26,597 nt of DNA from Termitomyces sp. T153 (lineage: Eukaryota; Basidiomycota; Agaricomycetes; Agaricales; Lyophyllaceae): the NCBI GenBank assembly GCA_018296165.2, contig JACKQL020000250.1:1-26597 (forward strand). The letters run 5' to 3'. Positions 17,859 to 26,597 of this stretch are shown here, piece after piece. Position 1 is the first letter of the stretch. Each line of letters begins with the position of its first letter. The position numbers and the translations under genes are program-made. The notes below the pieces were generated by a model. That model made no database searches, was not told where the DNA came from, and worked only from the letters and a program-made list of their open reading frames with translations.

Positions 17859-19523
17859 TCAGTTCCATTCATTTCCGCCACCATTTTTTGGGCCCTTTTG
17901 TCGTGGTTTTATGCTCAAATTCTTGTAATGCTTGTTTACCGGCAATTCTGACCTACATGCGAATGCGTCAGTTTCTTGGTCCATTTGAGAGTAAGAGCAA
18001 TGGCTGACTTCCTCATTGTGCCTCTCCTCGATACCTTGATCCCACAGAGGACAAATTCCATCACCCGTGCGAAGTTGTCCTGGTTTACCAAAGGCAGCTG
18101 GAAGATGTCGTGAGTTCCAATTGTGGCAGGGTCCTAGGTCAACGAAATGTACTGTGTCAAAATGCTCATATCCTGAAATGGTTTCGCGACAGTTGGAGCA
18201 TGATTCTGTTCTACATTCTGGATATGAGCATCTCATTCGGTTGCACTGTACTTGAAAAATGAGCAACAAATGAATGAGTATGCTGCAGAATTCATACCCC
18301 GGCTTCCTTGATGAAAGCTACACAGACAAGAAAATTAGCATCAGTTCACATCGGTGGATCGTCGACTCACGTTTCTTGCATCCGGGACAATTTCTTACTA
18401 GTGGGCCGCCTACATTATGCATATGAGCTCTATTCCTGGCTTGATATTCATGCTTGCACGCACTCATCGCTTCGTCAATATGGTGTTTTCCTGCGAGTTG
18501 ATCTATAAAGTTTTATAAGTGAGCAGTGTAAGCTGTCTCATTTCATGAACATTCGTACCATCACACAAATCTGGACGGTGATCCTATGATGAACCATGAA
18601 CCACTGAGTCAAAAATACAGTGAATTGGCGGGAAAGACATACCAACTTTCCGCATCTGATACAACTAGAACGACCGCATACAGATTTGTTCCTGCAGATC
18701 AAAATTCCAGTCATTTCGCCTTCGATTATACACGCCCAGTCACAAAACGGGCAATAATACAAATTTTCTAAACATGCAGACTCAAGAGCTCTCCTTGATT
18801 GTGCACGTTCCCATAGATCCATCATCTTGGGTGATAAAAAACGCTGGAGCTCTGAAATTGATAGCGGTGAAGTACATCCAGATTGATCGATGCATCGAAT
18901 ATCAGGATTGTGTGAACCCAGAAGATTAGATGCACGCTGTTTCATACATGGACTGCAGAATAGATGGGTCTCAGGACACTGGACGATCTCCTCCTGGACC
19001 ACTCCTTTGTTATTTCTGAATAACGCATCGAGTGACGGCAGCGACTCACGAAAGGGAAAGTGCTAAAACAACATCCACACTCAACGTGTTAATACTCGTC
19101 CTCTACTCGAACAATCCGCATGTCTTCAACCCCGATCTTCTCGAGTATAATGTCAACGACATGCTCTAGACTCGCATCTTTGTGTGAAAGGGTATCCCGG
19201 ATGACATACAGCAGATGATCCTTGTTCGTATCAGGTATGATTTCAAGAATGTGATGAAAATACACGATGACTTTGTCCAAATGTCTGTCGGATGAAGACA
19301 ATTTCTCGGGTGAGAAGAAGTGTGACTCTCCAAAAACGAAGGGTGCTGCTAGACTATTGAGAGCTGCCATGAGGAAGATAACGATATTCAAGAGCAATGC
19401 ACCACTTGTCTTCCGGAAGGAGCTATTAGCGCGTATAGGTAGTACGAGTTTCAGAGAAATCCTTAACGGAAATCGCAAGTCATTTGGGATCAGGCGACGC
19501 GTGATGAAACCTTTCAAAGACAA
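17859..19523 (-). CDS. RBR-type E3 ubiquitin ligase, RNF216/TRIAD3-like; 5' part uncertain (in-frame TAA)
   Basis: RING1-IBR-RING2 proteins pass ubiquitin through a RING2 cysteine. Supported exons (minus): ...19050; 18993-18643; 18583-18559; 18502-18371; 18317-18298; 18245-17859. Introns of 52-59 bp with GT...AG ends keep frame. RING1: ECGCCFSTFPF joined to EEIVQC, THLFC, CIDQSGC. IBR: YYCPFCDW...CGRSSCIRCGKLDH. RING2: NCPGCKK...KEAG joined to CNRMRC, SCSNCRETISGYEHF, CPLWDQ, ERH. The presumed catalytic Cys is the first codon of the last exon. Upstream, LEIIPDTNKDHLL and LEHVVDIILEKIG resemble the RNF216-family N-terminal region. A TAA at 19089-19091 separates it from ECGCC. Either it is a nonsense mutation or a 51-bp intron 19130-19080 (GTTGAA...TTGAG, weak sites, but TATTAAC inside) removes it. 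From the ATG at 19370 with that intron the product would be ~394 aa, shorter than usual between N-region and RING1. The C-terminal end past ERH is also uncertain. Confidence 0.75.
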
Positions 19524-20463
19524 TTTGACTGATCAGTGAAACACAACACGAGGCTTGTATTTCAGGAGGTTTTGGTCAGTCTACTCAAACATTTCTCGTT
19601 CAAAAAGCCTCAATGATGCTCAGTGACGAGTAGCGAGGAACAAAGTATTGACGACAATTCATGAAAGGATTGAAAGGCGTGGCACACTACATAACACTCG
19701 AAAGCAGGCCAAAAGCTCCAGCTCTGGTCAATAATCACAAATATAACCCTTCCATTTTTAGACCCACACACGCTCACGTGTATCTGTTAATTGTGAGATG
19801 TAGTTCATCCCAATTGGGAGCATATAAAAGTTCTGCATGTCCTTTCCCTGTTCTTCTTGGTCTTGCTTTGTAACCATAGCCTCCATCAAGCCATAGCCTC
19901 CTGTTCCACTAAGAAAACGTGTAGCATAGCAGATGCATGGAGTATTTTTCCCATTCTGGTAAATAAAATCAGGAGATAACATGGGATTTATAGTACTCAC
20001 TGGAGCCTCTTTTATTCTCTTTTGTGAAGTCCTGCCACTTGAGCATAGATTCCTATCAATAGGTTATCTCAATACAAGTAATTGTCATATTGATAGTTCT
20101 CATCCTTAGGGAGTGGATCACACGGGACTGCCATGAAATTGATCATTTCTCAAAAGGTTTACACTTCACTGCAAGCAGAGGGTCATGCAAATTTGGCTGG
20201 GAGAGCAACATTAATGTGGAATTTACACTTGGTTGCAAAAGCATGCATGTTTCGATGATTGTTTTGCCACTTGTTTTTATGTTGTGCTATGTATATGTCA
20301 AGTACTGTTGCTTTCTTTTTCTTGGGTAATTTGCTCAATAGAACACCAAACTAGATTTTGGAATGGGACAATGGAACATGCTTCACCACTTAGAGCACCA
20401 TTGTGGTGGAGATATTGTAGGCAGAAATTCAAGGATCATCATTGGGAGTGAGTCTTGGGTATG
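19524..20463. other. Intergenic, no recognisable gene
   Basis: AT-rich DNA between the RBR gene and element D. ORFs are at most ~80 codons and of no recognised type. It should include the promoter of the RBR gene. Confidence 0.6.
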
Positions 20464-20830
20464 TGTAAGGCAACCTCCGGAGCAGTGGATCGGAGTCATG
20501 CAGCTAGCAGAGGGGAATCCAAAGTATATTAGCAGAGTAGACAACAATACAATCAGTAACTAATCACCTAGCAGAGGTGAATCTGAAGAGAACAAGTCTA
20601 AGGATCCCCACTGCTTGGTGCAGTGCATCAGTGGGCAGCAGAGGCATGGGAACTACTGTACAGATGACTGGAGCTACTCCTAACCCTCGGGCAATAATTG
20701 CTGAGGTAATACAGAGAACTCCACAGTTTCCAGAGATCTCTGGGGTTCTAGAAAGAGCCCCAGAGACATTGAACAAGCTGCGGAGGTGCTGGAACAAGTT
20801 GTGGAGGTCAGAAATGGAAGTCCCCTGACA
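20464..20830 (-). repeat. 3' LTR of element D (367 bp, putative boundaries)
   Basis: On the minus strand it starts TGTCAGGGGACTTCC right after a purine/G tract (AGAGGGGGGGTGA, plus 20831-20843) and ends GGAGGTTGCCTTACA. Imperfect inverted ends are TGTCAGGG/TGTAAGGC. The right edge is well supported by the polypurine tract; the left edge (20464) rests on the TG...CA rule and the inverted end. The matching 5' LTR is not in the window. Confidence 0.65.
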
Positions 20831-20934
20831 TCACCCCCCCTCTAGCATGCGGCATCTTGATGTGCAGGGTAAAAGAAGTCCCTGATTGCTCAGTCTGCCA
20901 GTGAGATAGGGTAGATCCCTTGTATGGCATGCAG

Positions 20935-21107
20935 GGCATCTGAATGTCTCTGGTGGAACTCCTTGATGAGTCTGGGGGCATGTACATTGTCCCATGGCTC
21001 CCAGAAGATATCCTTGATCCTGTAGCCTTTCTACTTCACCTTGTATTGTAGTCATCTCTGGTATAAACAGTTATCCAGGATTTCCTCCACCTCATATTCC
21101 TCGTTGT
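20935..21107 (-). pseudogene. Element D chromodomain
   Basis: The minus frame reads EEYEVEEILDNCLYQR, stop, LQYKVK, stop, KGYRIKDIFWEPWDNVH, then LIKEFHQRH, a clear chromodomain that in chromoviruses tethers integration to modified chromatin. The two stops fall where such domains have Arg and Trp, fitting CGA-to-TGA and TGG-to-TAG changes. Confidence 0.85.
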
Positions 21108-21433
21108 TGTTGACCACCATGGGGGGGTGGTGGAGGTGGTGGACAACACCCTGGAATAGGATCCTTAGGGGCCAGAGTTAGTTTGACCATGTTGAACACT
21201 GGAAGAAGCTGGCACATCCCCACAGGGAGCCAGAGTTGATAGGCCAAGGGTCCTACCTGTCATTCCACTGTGAAAGGCCCCAACTGCTGGTGCAACAGCT
21301 GCTTTGAGGGCCAGGTAGTCATAATGTTGGAGGCATCCAGGTAGACTCAATCTCTGGGCTGATATTTGTGCTCTGGGGTCCTCCCACAGTTGTAGTATCA
21401 TGCCATGTCATCCTTTGCCTTTGCCAGTGCTGC

Positions 21434-22230
21434 CTAGGCCTCCTCCTGCAACCTCCTCATCCAGTTGACAAATTTGTTTACTGCCTTGTTTTCTGAGAGC
21501 CAGGCCCAGGGTTCAAAACCCATGTGCAGATGCTGTCTCATGTCAAGAAATAATGGGGAAAACTGGGTGGATGTGTGAATGTGGTTGTTGTATTGGAATT
21601 CAGTGTCAGGGAGGAGTTTGTCCCAGTCATCTTGGCATTTGTTGCAAAAGAAGTGGAGATACTGCTCTAACTCCTGGTTTATGCATTCCATCTGGCCATC
21701 AGACTGTGGGTGGTAGGCAGTAGTGGTGTGGAGCTTCACTCCAAGCAGTTGGTTGAGCTCCCAGGTGAACTCTGCCACAAATCATAGTCCCTGATCTGAG
21801 ATGTAGGTGTTGGAGAAGCTGTGGAGCTTCCAGACATTCCTCTGGTACAGGTTTGCAGTGCCCATGGTGGAGCAGGTGGTGTGGGTCAGAATGAAGTGCA
21901 CTTGCTTGCTGTATAGGTCTACCACCACCATGATCACATCATAACTGTGGGCATCAGGGAGCTCTACAATAAAGTCCATGGATGCTACACTCCATTGTTC
22001 TGTGGGCACAAGTAGCAGGTGTAACTGTCCATAGGGGATTTGGTGCTGGGGCTTGGTCCAGAGGCAGAGATTGCAGGTACTAGTGTAGGACCCAATATAC
22101 TGGGACATCTGGGGCCTCCAGTAGTTCCACAATACTAGCTCCAGTGTCTTCCACTGTCCAGGGTGCCCTGCAATGCAGGAGTTGTGGTGTTGGTCCACAA
22201 TTCTCCAACAGAGCTCTGAAATGTTGGGGA
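21434..22230 (-). pseudogene. Element D integrase
   Basis: An H-H-C-C zinc domain (HHNSCIAGHPG ... CNLC) is followed by the DDE core: SMDFIVELP (first Asp), YISDQGL then a stop (second Asp), and YHPQSDGQMECINQELE (Glu). The catalytic acids remain. A stop after SDQGL and others before the zinc domain split it into ORFs 22198-21782 and 21778-21434. Confidence 0.88.
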
Positions 22231-22529
22231 CATAGATATGGTTTCAGAAGGTCAGGATTCCATCTCAGAGGGCCCATTCATCAGTGTGAACTGCCTTGGC
22301 ACCAGTGGTATGCCCCAACTTCAGTGTCCAAGCAGCTTGTGCCACCAGCTCCTCCTGCTGACTATCCCAATTACCTTGCTGTGTGTTCTGGAGAATGTCT
22401 GCTTCCACTCCCTTGATGGCAAGACTCTCCATGGCTCAGATTGCAAACAATTCAGGGTGGAGGAGCACAATATTGCTGTTATCCCCTTCTCCCATGCTGT
22501 GGTCCACTCTTCAGGACAGGGCATCTATT

Positions 22530-23770
22530 TTCCCCATACTCTGGCCAGGCTTGTGGTGCAAAGAGAAGTTGAAGTTGGCAAGGTAGAGGGACCACTGGGC
22601 CTGTCAGCAATTGAGCTTCTTGGCTGTCTAGAAGTATTCCAGGTTCTTGTGATCCATCCAGACCTCAAACTTGTGCCATGTGCCCTCCAGAAAGTGCCGC
22701 CACTCCTTGAACAACCAGATGATGGCCAGCATCTCTTTATCATGGATCTTGTAGTTCCACTCCACTGTGTTCAGGCTCTTGGAGTAAAAGGCCACTGGAT
22801 GCCACTTCCCATCCTCCAGAGATTGCTGTGAGAGCACAGATCCAGTGGCAAAGTTGGAGCTGTTGGCCTCCACCCAGAAGGGAGAATTGTCATCCAGGAA
22901 GAGGAGGACAGGTCTGGAGGTCATGGCATGCTTGAGAGTGTCAAAGGCCATCTGCTCTGGAGGTCCCCAACTCCACAGAACATCCTTTCCTGTGAGGTCA
23001 AATAGTGGACAGATGTGGTGTGAGAAGTCCTGGATGAATCTCTGGTAGAAGTTTGCAAAACCAAGGAACACCTGCACCTCCTTCTTGTTCTGGGGCTCCA
23101 GCCACTCCACCATGCCTGCTACCTTCACTGGATCCATCTCTGTGGTTCCATGCAATATGATCAGGCTGAGGTACTTGATCTGGGTTTGTTCAAACTTGCA
23201 CTTCTCCAGCTTGAGGTAGAGCTGGTGCTGGTGGAGGCATTCCAGGACAAGGTGAGTGATCTGACAGTGTTCCTCCAGTGCTTTGGTATAGATGAGGATG
23301 TTGTCAAGGTATACACACACTATGTCCTCTGCTATGAAGTCCTAGAAGATGTTGCTCATCATGGTCTGAAAGGTGGCAGGGCTATTAGTGAGTCCAAAGA
23401 ACATAACAAGTGGCTCAAACAATCCCCAGTTGGTCTGGAAGGCAGCCTTCCACTCATCTCCCTCCTGAATGTGCATGTTGTTGTAATCCCACTGGACATC
23501 CAGCTTAGTGAAGTATTGCACACACTGGAAGTTGTTGATGAGCTCAGAGATGAGGGGGAGAGAGTAATGGTTCTTCACCATTATGGCATTGAGTACCTAG
23601 TAGTCCTGGACCAGTCAGAGGGAGCCATCCTTCTTTTTGATGAAGAAGACTGGAGAAGCTATTGGAGACTTGGATGGGTGGATGCAACTAGAGTCCAGGT
23701 TCCCCTGCAGGAATGCATTGAGCTTGTCCTATTCCCAGGGTGCAAGTGGGTAGACCTTACAGCTGGAGGG
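22530..23770 (-). pseudogene. Element D reverse transcriptase and RNase H
   Basis: RT motifs in order: SPIASPVFFIKKKDGSLRLVQDY, then a stop; KLDVQWDYNN (first Asp); AAFQTNWGLFEPLVMFFGLTNSPATFQ; VYLDNILIY, where the usual YxDD is YLDN (23311-23300), a GAC-to-AAC change that removes a catalytic aspartate. RNase H follows, with VEANSSNFATGSVLSQ and DKEMLAIIW, then HHKPG...DALS. Stops occur at ~23604, 23344, 22626 and later. Confidence 0.9.
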
Positions 23771-24331
23771 TGCTGAGTCTGGTAGCAGTTTGATAGTGTG
23801 GTTCCACCTCTTGTGCTCCACAAGCAAGTTGAATGAAGCTTTGGAGAACACATCCTCAAACACATAAAGATAGGGGGGTACCACATCTCAGAACTCTTGA
23901 GGCATGGCCTTAGCAGTGAATGCCTGGGCCAGCCATTGAGACATAGTCTGGCTAGCCCAGATCTCTGCAATGGAAGGCAGCAGGTGTATGGTGGTAGCAT
24001 AGATTTGATCCCCCACTTCTACAACTTCATCTGGGAGCTCTGGCTTGTGTATGCCACCAAACTCCTCTCTGCGCTCCTCCTCCAGAGCTCCACTGTTGCT
24101 CTGATTGTCCTCATAGAGGGCTTCTCTATCAGGGAACACCAGAGGTGGGGGATCCAGGAAGTCTAGATCTGCAAAGGGGAGAGGGCTGGTGCAACATGCA
24201 CAGATGGCTGCATGCTCCCAAACTTGGGTCCAGCATTCTGCTCTGTCCTCCATGGCATAGGTGGAACACTTCCAGGGGCACCTGCTCATGGTTACCTCCC
24301 CTTTGGTCCAATCAACCTTGGGGTTGTGCTC
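23771..24331 (-). pseudogene. Element D protease-RT linker
   Basis: An acidic linker follows the protease (FPDREALYEDNQ, ELPDEVVEVGDQIY). Next come AEIWASQTMSQWLAQAF and the lead-in to RT (YLYVFEDVFSKASFNLL), typical of gypsy pol. One stop lies at ~23890, after PQEF. Confidence 0.75.
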
Positions 24332-24682
24332 CTAGAGCCACATAAAACCAAGGATCATGTTCTGCCTTCCTAAACTGGTGATGGCAAATACAGCATGCGA
24401 CATGTGGTTCTGATAATGGAGGATCAGATCAACCACAGAGTTGATGGTGCCTGCTTCATTAGGTGTTCTGTTGATGTTGTAGACAGGAATGGGCTTGGGG
24501 AGGGGCTGCATGGTCAGGCTATGGCATTTGACAAACTCCAAGTCCAGGAACAGTCCCATCACTCTGCTGTCCAGAAGAGCTGTGACTCTGTGGGTTTGCT
24601 GAGTGTCTGTTGTCTCAATCTCCACATTGAGGCACAGGGAGTTGGTGGACAGGGCAGAGGCCATCACATACTGTTGGGGCAT
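24332..24682 (-). pseudogene. Element D aspartic protease
   Basis: 117-codon frame with TALLDSRVMGLFLD and the conserved second half AVFAITSLGRQNMILGFMWL. The active-site triplet is DSR (24571-24563) instead of DSG, and the next residues are also altered by transitions, so it should be inactive. A stop follows WL where such elements continue into (R)EHNP. Confidence 0.85.
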
Positions 24683-24691
24683 TTGATGTGC

Positions 24692-25164
24692 CTAAGCAGG
24701 GCTGTGCTGACGGATCTTTGGAGGTGTCGGGAAGCTTGGCGGGGACTCCAGAGTTAGTATTTGTATGTCTGAAGGGAGGTGTTGAGGTTCTTCTGTCTCA
24801 GAATGAAGGGCATTGGAAAAGGCAGTTTCATTTTCAATTGACAGACACAAGAACCTGTTAGCACCCAGCAATGGAGGTGTACACCTCATCCATCACTCAA
24901 CTAAAAATCCCCCTCCAGCTCTGGAGGTGAGGCACATGCACTGATCTCCTCCAGGGTCAACTCTGGTGTAGGCTTATCCAGCAATGGAGCTCTAGTGGCA
25001 TCCTTTGCAGCCAGCAGCTGCAGGAGGAGTTCCTCCTGCTCTGCCATGAAAAGGTAGCATATCTCTAGGCCCAAAGGGCAGTGCCATGCAAAGTGCCCAG
25101 GCTTCTGGCATCTCTGGTACAGCAGCAGGGCAGTGCGGAGCTGCCTAGCAGCATCCACATCCAT
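24692..25164 (-). pseudogene. Element D gag C-terminus with mutated zinc knuckle
   Basis: Frame 25164-24901 starts MDVDAARQ and contains YQRCQKPGHFAWHC (25119-25078), a C-X2-C-X4-H-X4-C knuckle whose first Cys is Tyr (TGC to TAC). After a stop, 24889-24692 continues with PPLLGANRFLCLSIEN. The ATG at 25164 is an internal Met of gag; codons for Gly-Ile-Pro lie upstream as far as the LTR-B boundary. Confidence 0.8.
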
Positions 25165-25172
25165 GGGGATTC

Positions 25173-25460
25173 TGTAAGGGGATGACCCCTTTATGGGTAA
25201 CTCTATTTGGCCTTAGTCACAGGTATAGCATCATCTCTGGCATATCTGACTGACTGGCTGCCAAGCCCCTGCACCCTCTAAACAGTATTAGTCAGCCCTT
25301 TGTAGTCATTGGACTCTATTTCTCCTTTCAACGTATTGATAGTCATTACTGCTTAGCATACCCCGGCCTAGCATTAGTCATAGCCTAGCCACAGATGTAG
25401 TATATAAGCTGGTTGCAAGGATAGAATATCCTTTGACTAATCAATAACAGCATTTCCCAG
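25173..25460 (-). repeat. LTR-B copy, 3' portion (288 bp), interrupted by LTR-A
   Basis: The reverse complement aligns with ~4376-4683 of element B: it ends TCATCCCCTTACA at 25173 and includes CAGCTTATATAC and AGGATATTCTATCC. The sequence stops at CCCAG (25460), where LTR-A begins. The remaining ~170 bp should lie beyond the window. It abuts the gag of element D, either as an insertion into gag or after a deletion. Confidence 0.88.
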
Positions 25461-26595
25461 TGTCAGGTTCCGCTGACCTCGGGGGCTCAGCTGCACTGGG
25501 CAAGTCCTTACTAGGCGGGCGTGATTCCCCTGCATTGGTAACCGAACACTCGAAGACGTTCCGGGCACTGATGGCTTGTGCGGATAGTTGGTGGGATGTG
25601 ATCCAGACGGATCCGGGGAGGTCCGGAGAAGTCAGGTTGCGAGGAAACGAGACGGTCTTGGCGGGGTTCAAGCAGAAGACCGTATGGGAGATTTGCGGAA
25701 GCAAAGGAGTAGGTGGCTGTGTGATCAATGGGAACGGAGCCAGGGTTTGATGGGAGATCATCTGGAGCTGATGGGGTCCGGAACCGAGCAAAGAGCGAGG
25801 TTCGGACCTGGTGAAGGAGTGTCGGGGTTCGTAATTGTAATCACAGAGTTTGTGAGGTCGTTTAGGTTGATGAAGACTTGGGCACAATGGCCAGACGGAG
25901 TCACCGAGACAGCGTCGGACAAAATGGAATGGGGTTGATATGGAACAAGAGTAGATTCGAGTGGAGATATGAAACAATAATGAGAACGATAACGAAATGG
26001 AGACAAGACAAGACCGGGAGACTGAGATAAGACCGGGAGACTGAGAGTAAGGAGAACGAGACACGAAACACGAAAAGGAAACAATCAGACCATAGGTAAC
26101 GTTAAGCAATATCAAGACTAGAGTACAAAGAGCTACTCGACGGCTTATATACTGACTACCGGAGAACTTTGGGGTACGTTGGCTGCGGCGGCGGGGCTTG
26201 GTGGAGCTCGACGGAGTGGGCGGGTGTCGGTTGCGATCGAGGATCGGGCCACGCTGATACGTTGATGGGATCATTGGGGAACATGGGTCACCCCGAGGTT
26301 GTTGTGATACCCCAGAATAGGTCGGAGGAACCAGGGTGTTGGGTTGATGATGGGTGGCAAAGATCGGGAACAGCGGGGGTGGTTCTCGGGGTTCAGGAGA
26401 TCCAGGGTAAGTGTCAGTGGCTGCAGGGAAGGCACCGAAGTTGGCCAGGGGGCCGTCGGAGTTAGCCGGGGAGGCATCGGAGTTAGCCGAAATAGGCGCA
26501 GGGCATGGGCGGAAGTCCGGCGGAGCGTCGGGGGTTTTTTGGGGGTTCAGGGGTTGATGGACGATGTGCGGGGGTTCAGGGGACAGGTCGTGACA
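25461..26595 (-). repeat. LTR-A copy, minus strand (1135 bp), solo LTR or 3' LTR
   Basis: The reverse complement starts TGTCACGACCTGTCCC (26595) and ends CGGAACCTGACA (25461). It has two 19-bp repeat units, and the transcript-start 12-mer is at 26119-26108. The left flank is CCCAG (CTGGG on the minus strand). The two bases past 26595 are CC, consistent with the end of a CTGGG duplication, but only two bases can be checked. Internal sequence, if any, is outside the window. Confidence 0.9.
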
Positions 26596-26597
26596 CC

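Larger units (their letters stand above)
20831..25172 (-). mobile_element. Element D: chromodomain Ty3/gypsy retrotransposon (chromovirus), inactive, 5'-truncated or interrupted
   Basis: Read on the minus strand in the standard Metaviridae order: gag zinc knuckle, aspartic protease, reverse transcriptase, RNase H, integrase, chromodomain, polypurine tract, LTR. It is broken by many stops, largely explicable as transitions. By eye count it holds only about ten CpG in 4.3 kb. The gag begins at the knuckle region: everything upstream is missing, replaced at 25173 by a family-B LTR. No intact polyprotein remains. Confidence 0.93.

Noticed and set aside
19758..20000. 80-codon minus-strand ORF upstream of element D
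   Set aside because: No recognised domain, no neighbouring exons, AT-rich intergenic DNA.
21500..21530. GTTCAAAACCC as a tRNA B-box
   Set aside because: It lies within the integrase region of element D and no cloverleaf can be built around it.
22238..22831. 197-codon plus-strand ORF in element D
   Set aside because: Antisense to the RNase H/integrase region; open only because of skewed composition.
23150..23776. 208-codon plus-strand ORF in element D
   Set aside because: Antisense shadow of the reverse transcriptase region; no recognised motif, and the minus strand clearly encodes RT.
25441..26274. 277-codon open frame on the minus strand across LTR-A
   Set aside because: It runs through TATA box, transcript start and tandem repeat of an LTR; homologous frames in the other LTR copies are broken, and the peptide is low-complexity Ser/Pro-rich. 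Treated as LTR sequence.

Overview
The window looks like a transposon-rich stretch of a filamentous basidiomycete, most likely an Agaricomycete. The evidence is very short introns (47-65 bp), recognisable eukaryotic housekeeping genes, Ty3/gypsy chromovirus remains and several LTR families. I cannot name the species.

Layout. (1) 1-5034: an old, CpG-free, frame-broken retroelement (element C: gag-like segment, CCHC knuckle, RNase H, C-terminal zinc-finger region). It is interrupted by a deleted LTR element (A1, 87-1862, TSD CACTC) and by a miniature LTR element (B, 3523-4683, TSD CCATC). (2) 5035-12541: a structurally complete 7.5-kb LTR retrotransposon (A2, TSD GCACC) with 1158-bp LTRs. No gag-pol is recognisable in it. 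It contains a ~0.93-kb secondary insertion and, antisense to its own transcription, a clean three-exon gene for a 341-aa coiled-coil protein. (3) 12542-13228: non-coding DNA with a ~60-bp tandem repeat. (4) 13229-19523: the host gene island. LSM7 (minus) and importin-beta KAP95 (plus, 15 exons, 864 aa) are divergent across 150 bp, followed by a minus-strand RNF216/TRIAD3-like RBR ubiquitin ligase whose 5' part is doubtful. (5) 20464-25172: a minus-strand chromodomain Ty3/gypsy element (D), nearly CpG-free and full of stops. Its gag abuts a family-B LTR (25173-25460), which is split by a family-A LTR (25461-26595).

Main observations. Family A carries a Tf1-type self-priming signature: the 12 nt at the predicted transcript start are the exact reverse complement of the 12 nt beginning one base after the 5' LTR, in both elements where the site can be seen. 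A2 has no visible polymerase but has an apparently intact spliced antisense gene. The old elements C and D have lost almost all CpG, whereas the host genes and family-A copies keep it, which points to methylation-linked deamination. No tRNA, rRNA or CRISPR was seen.
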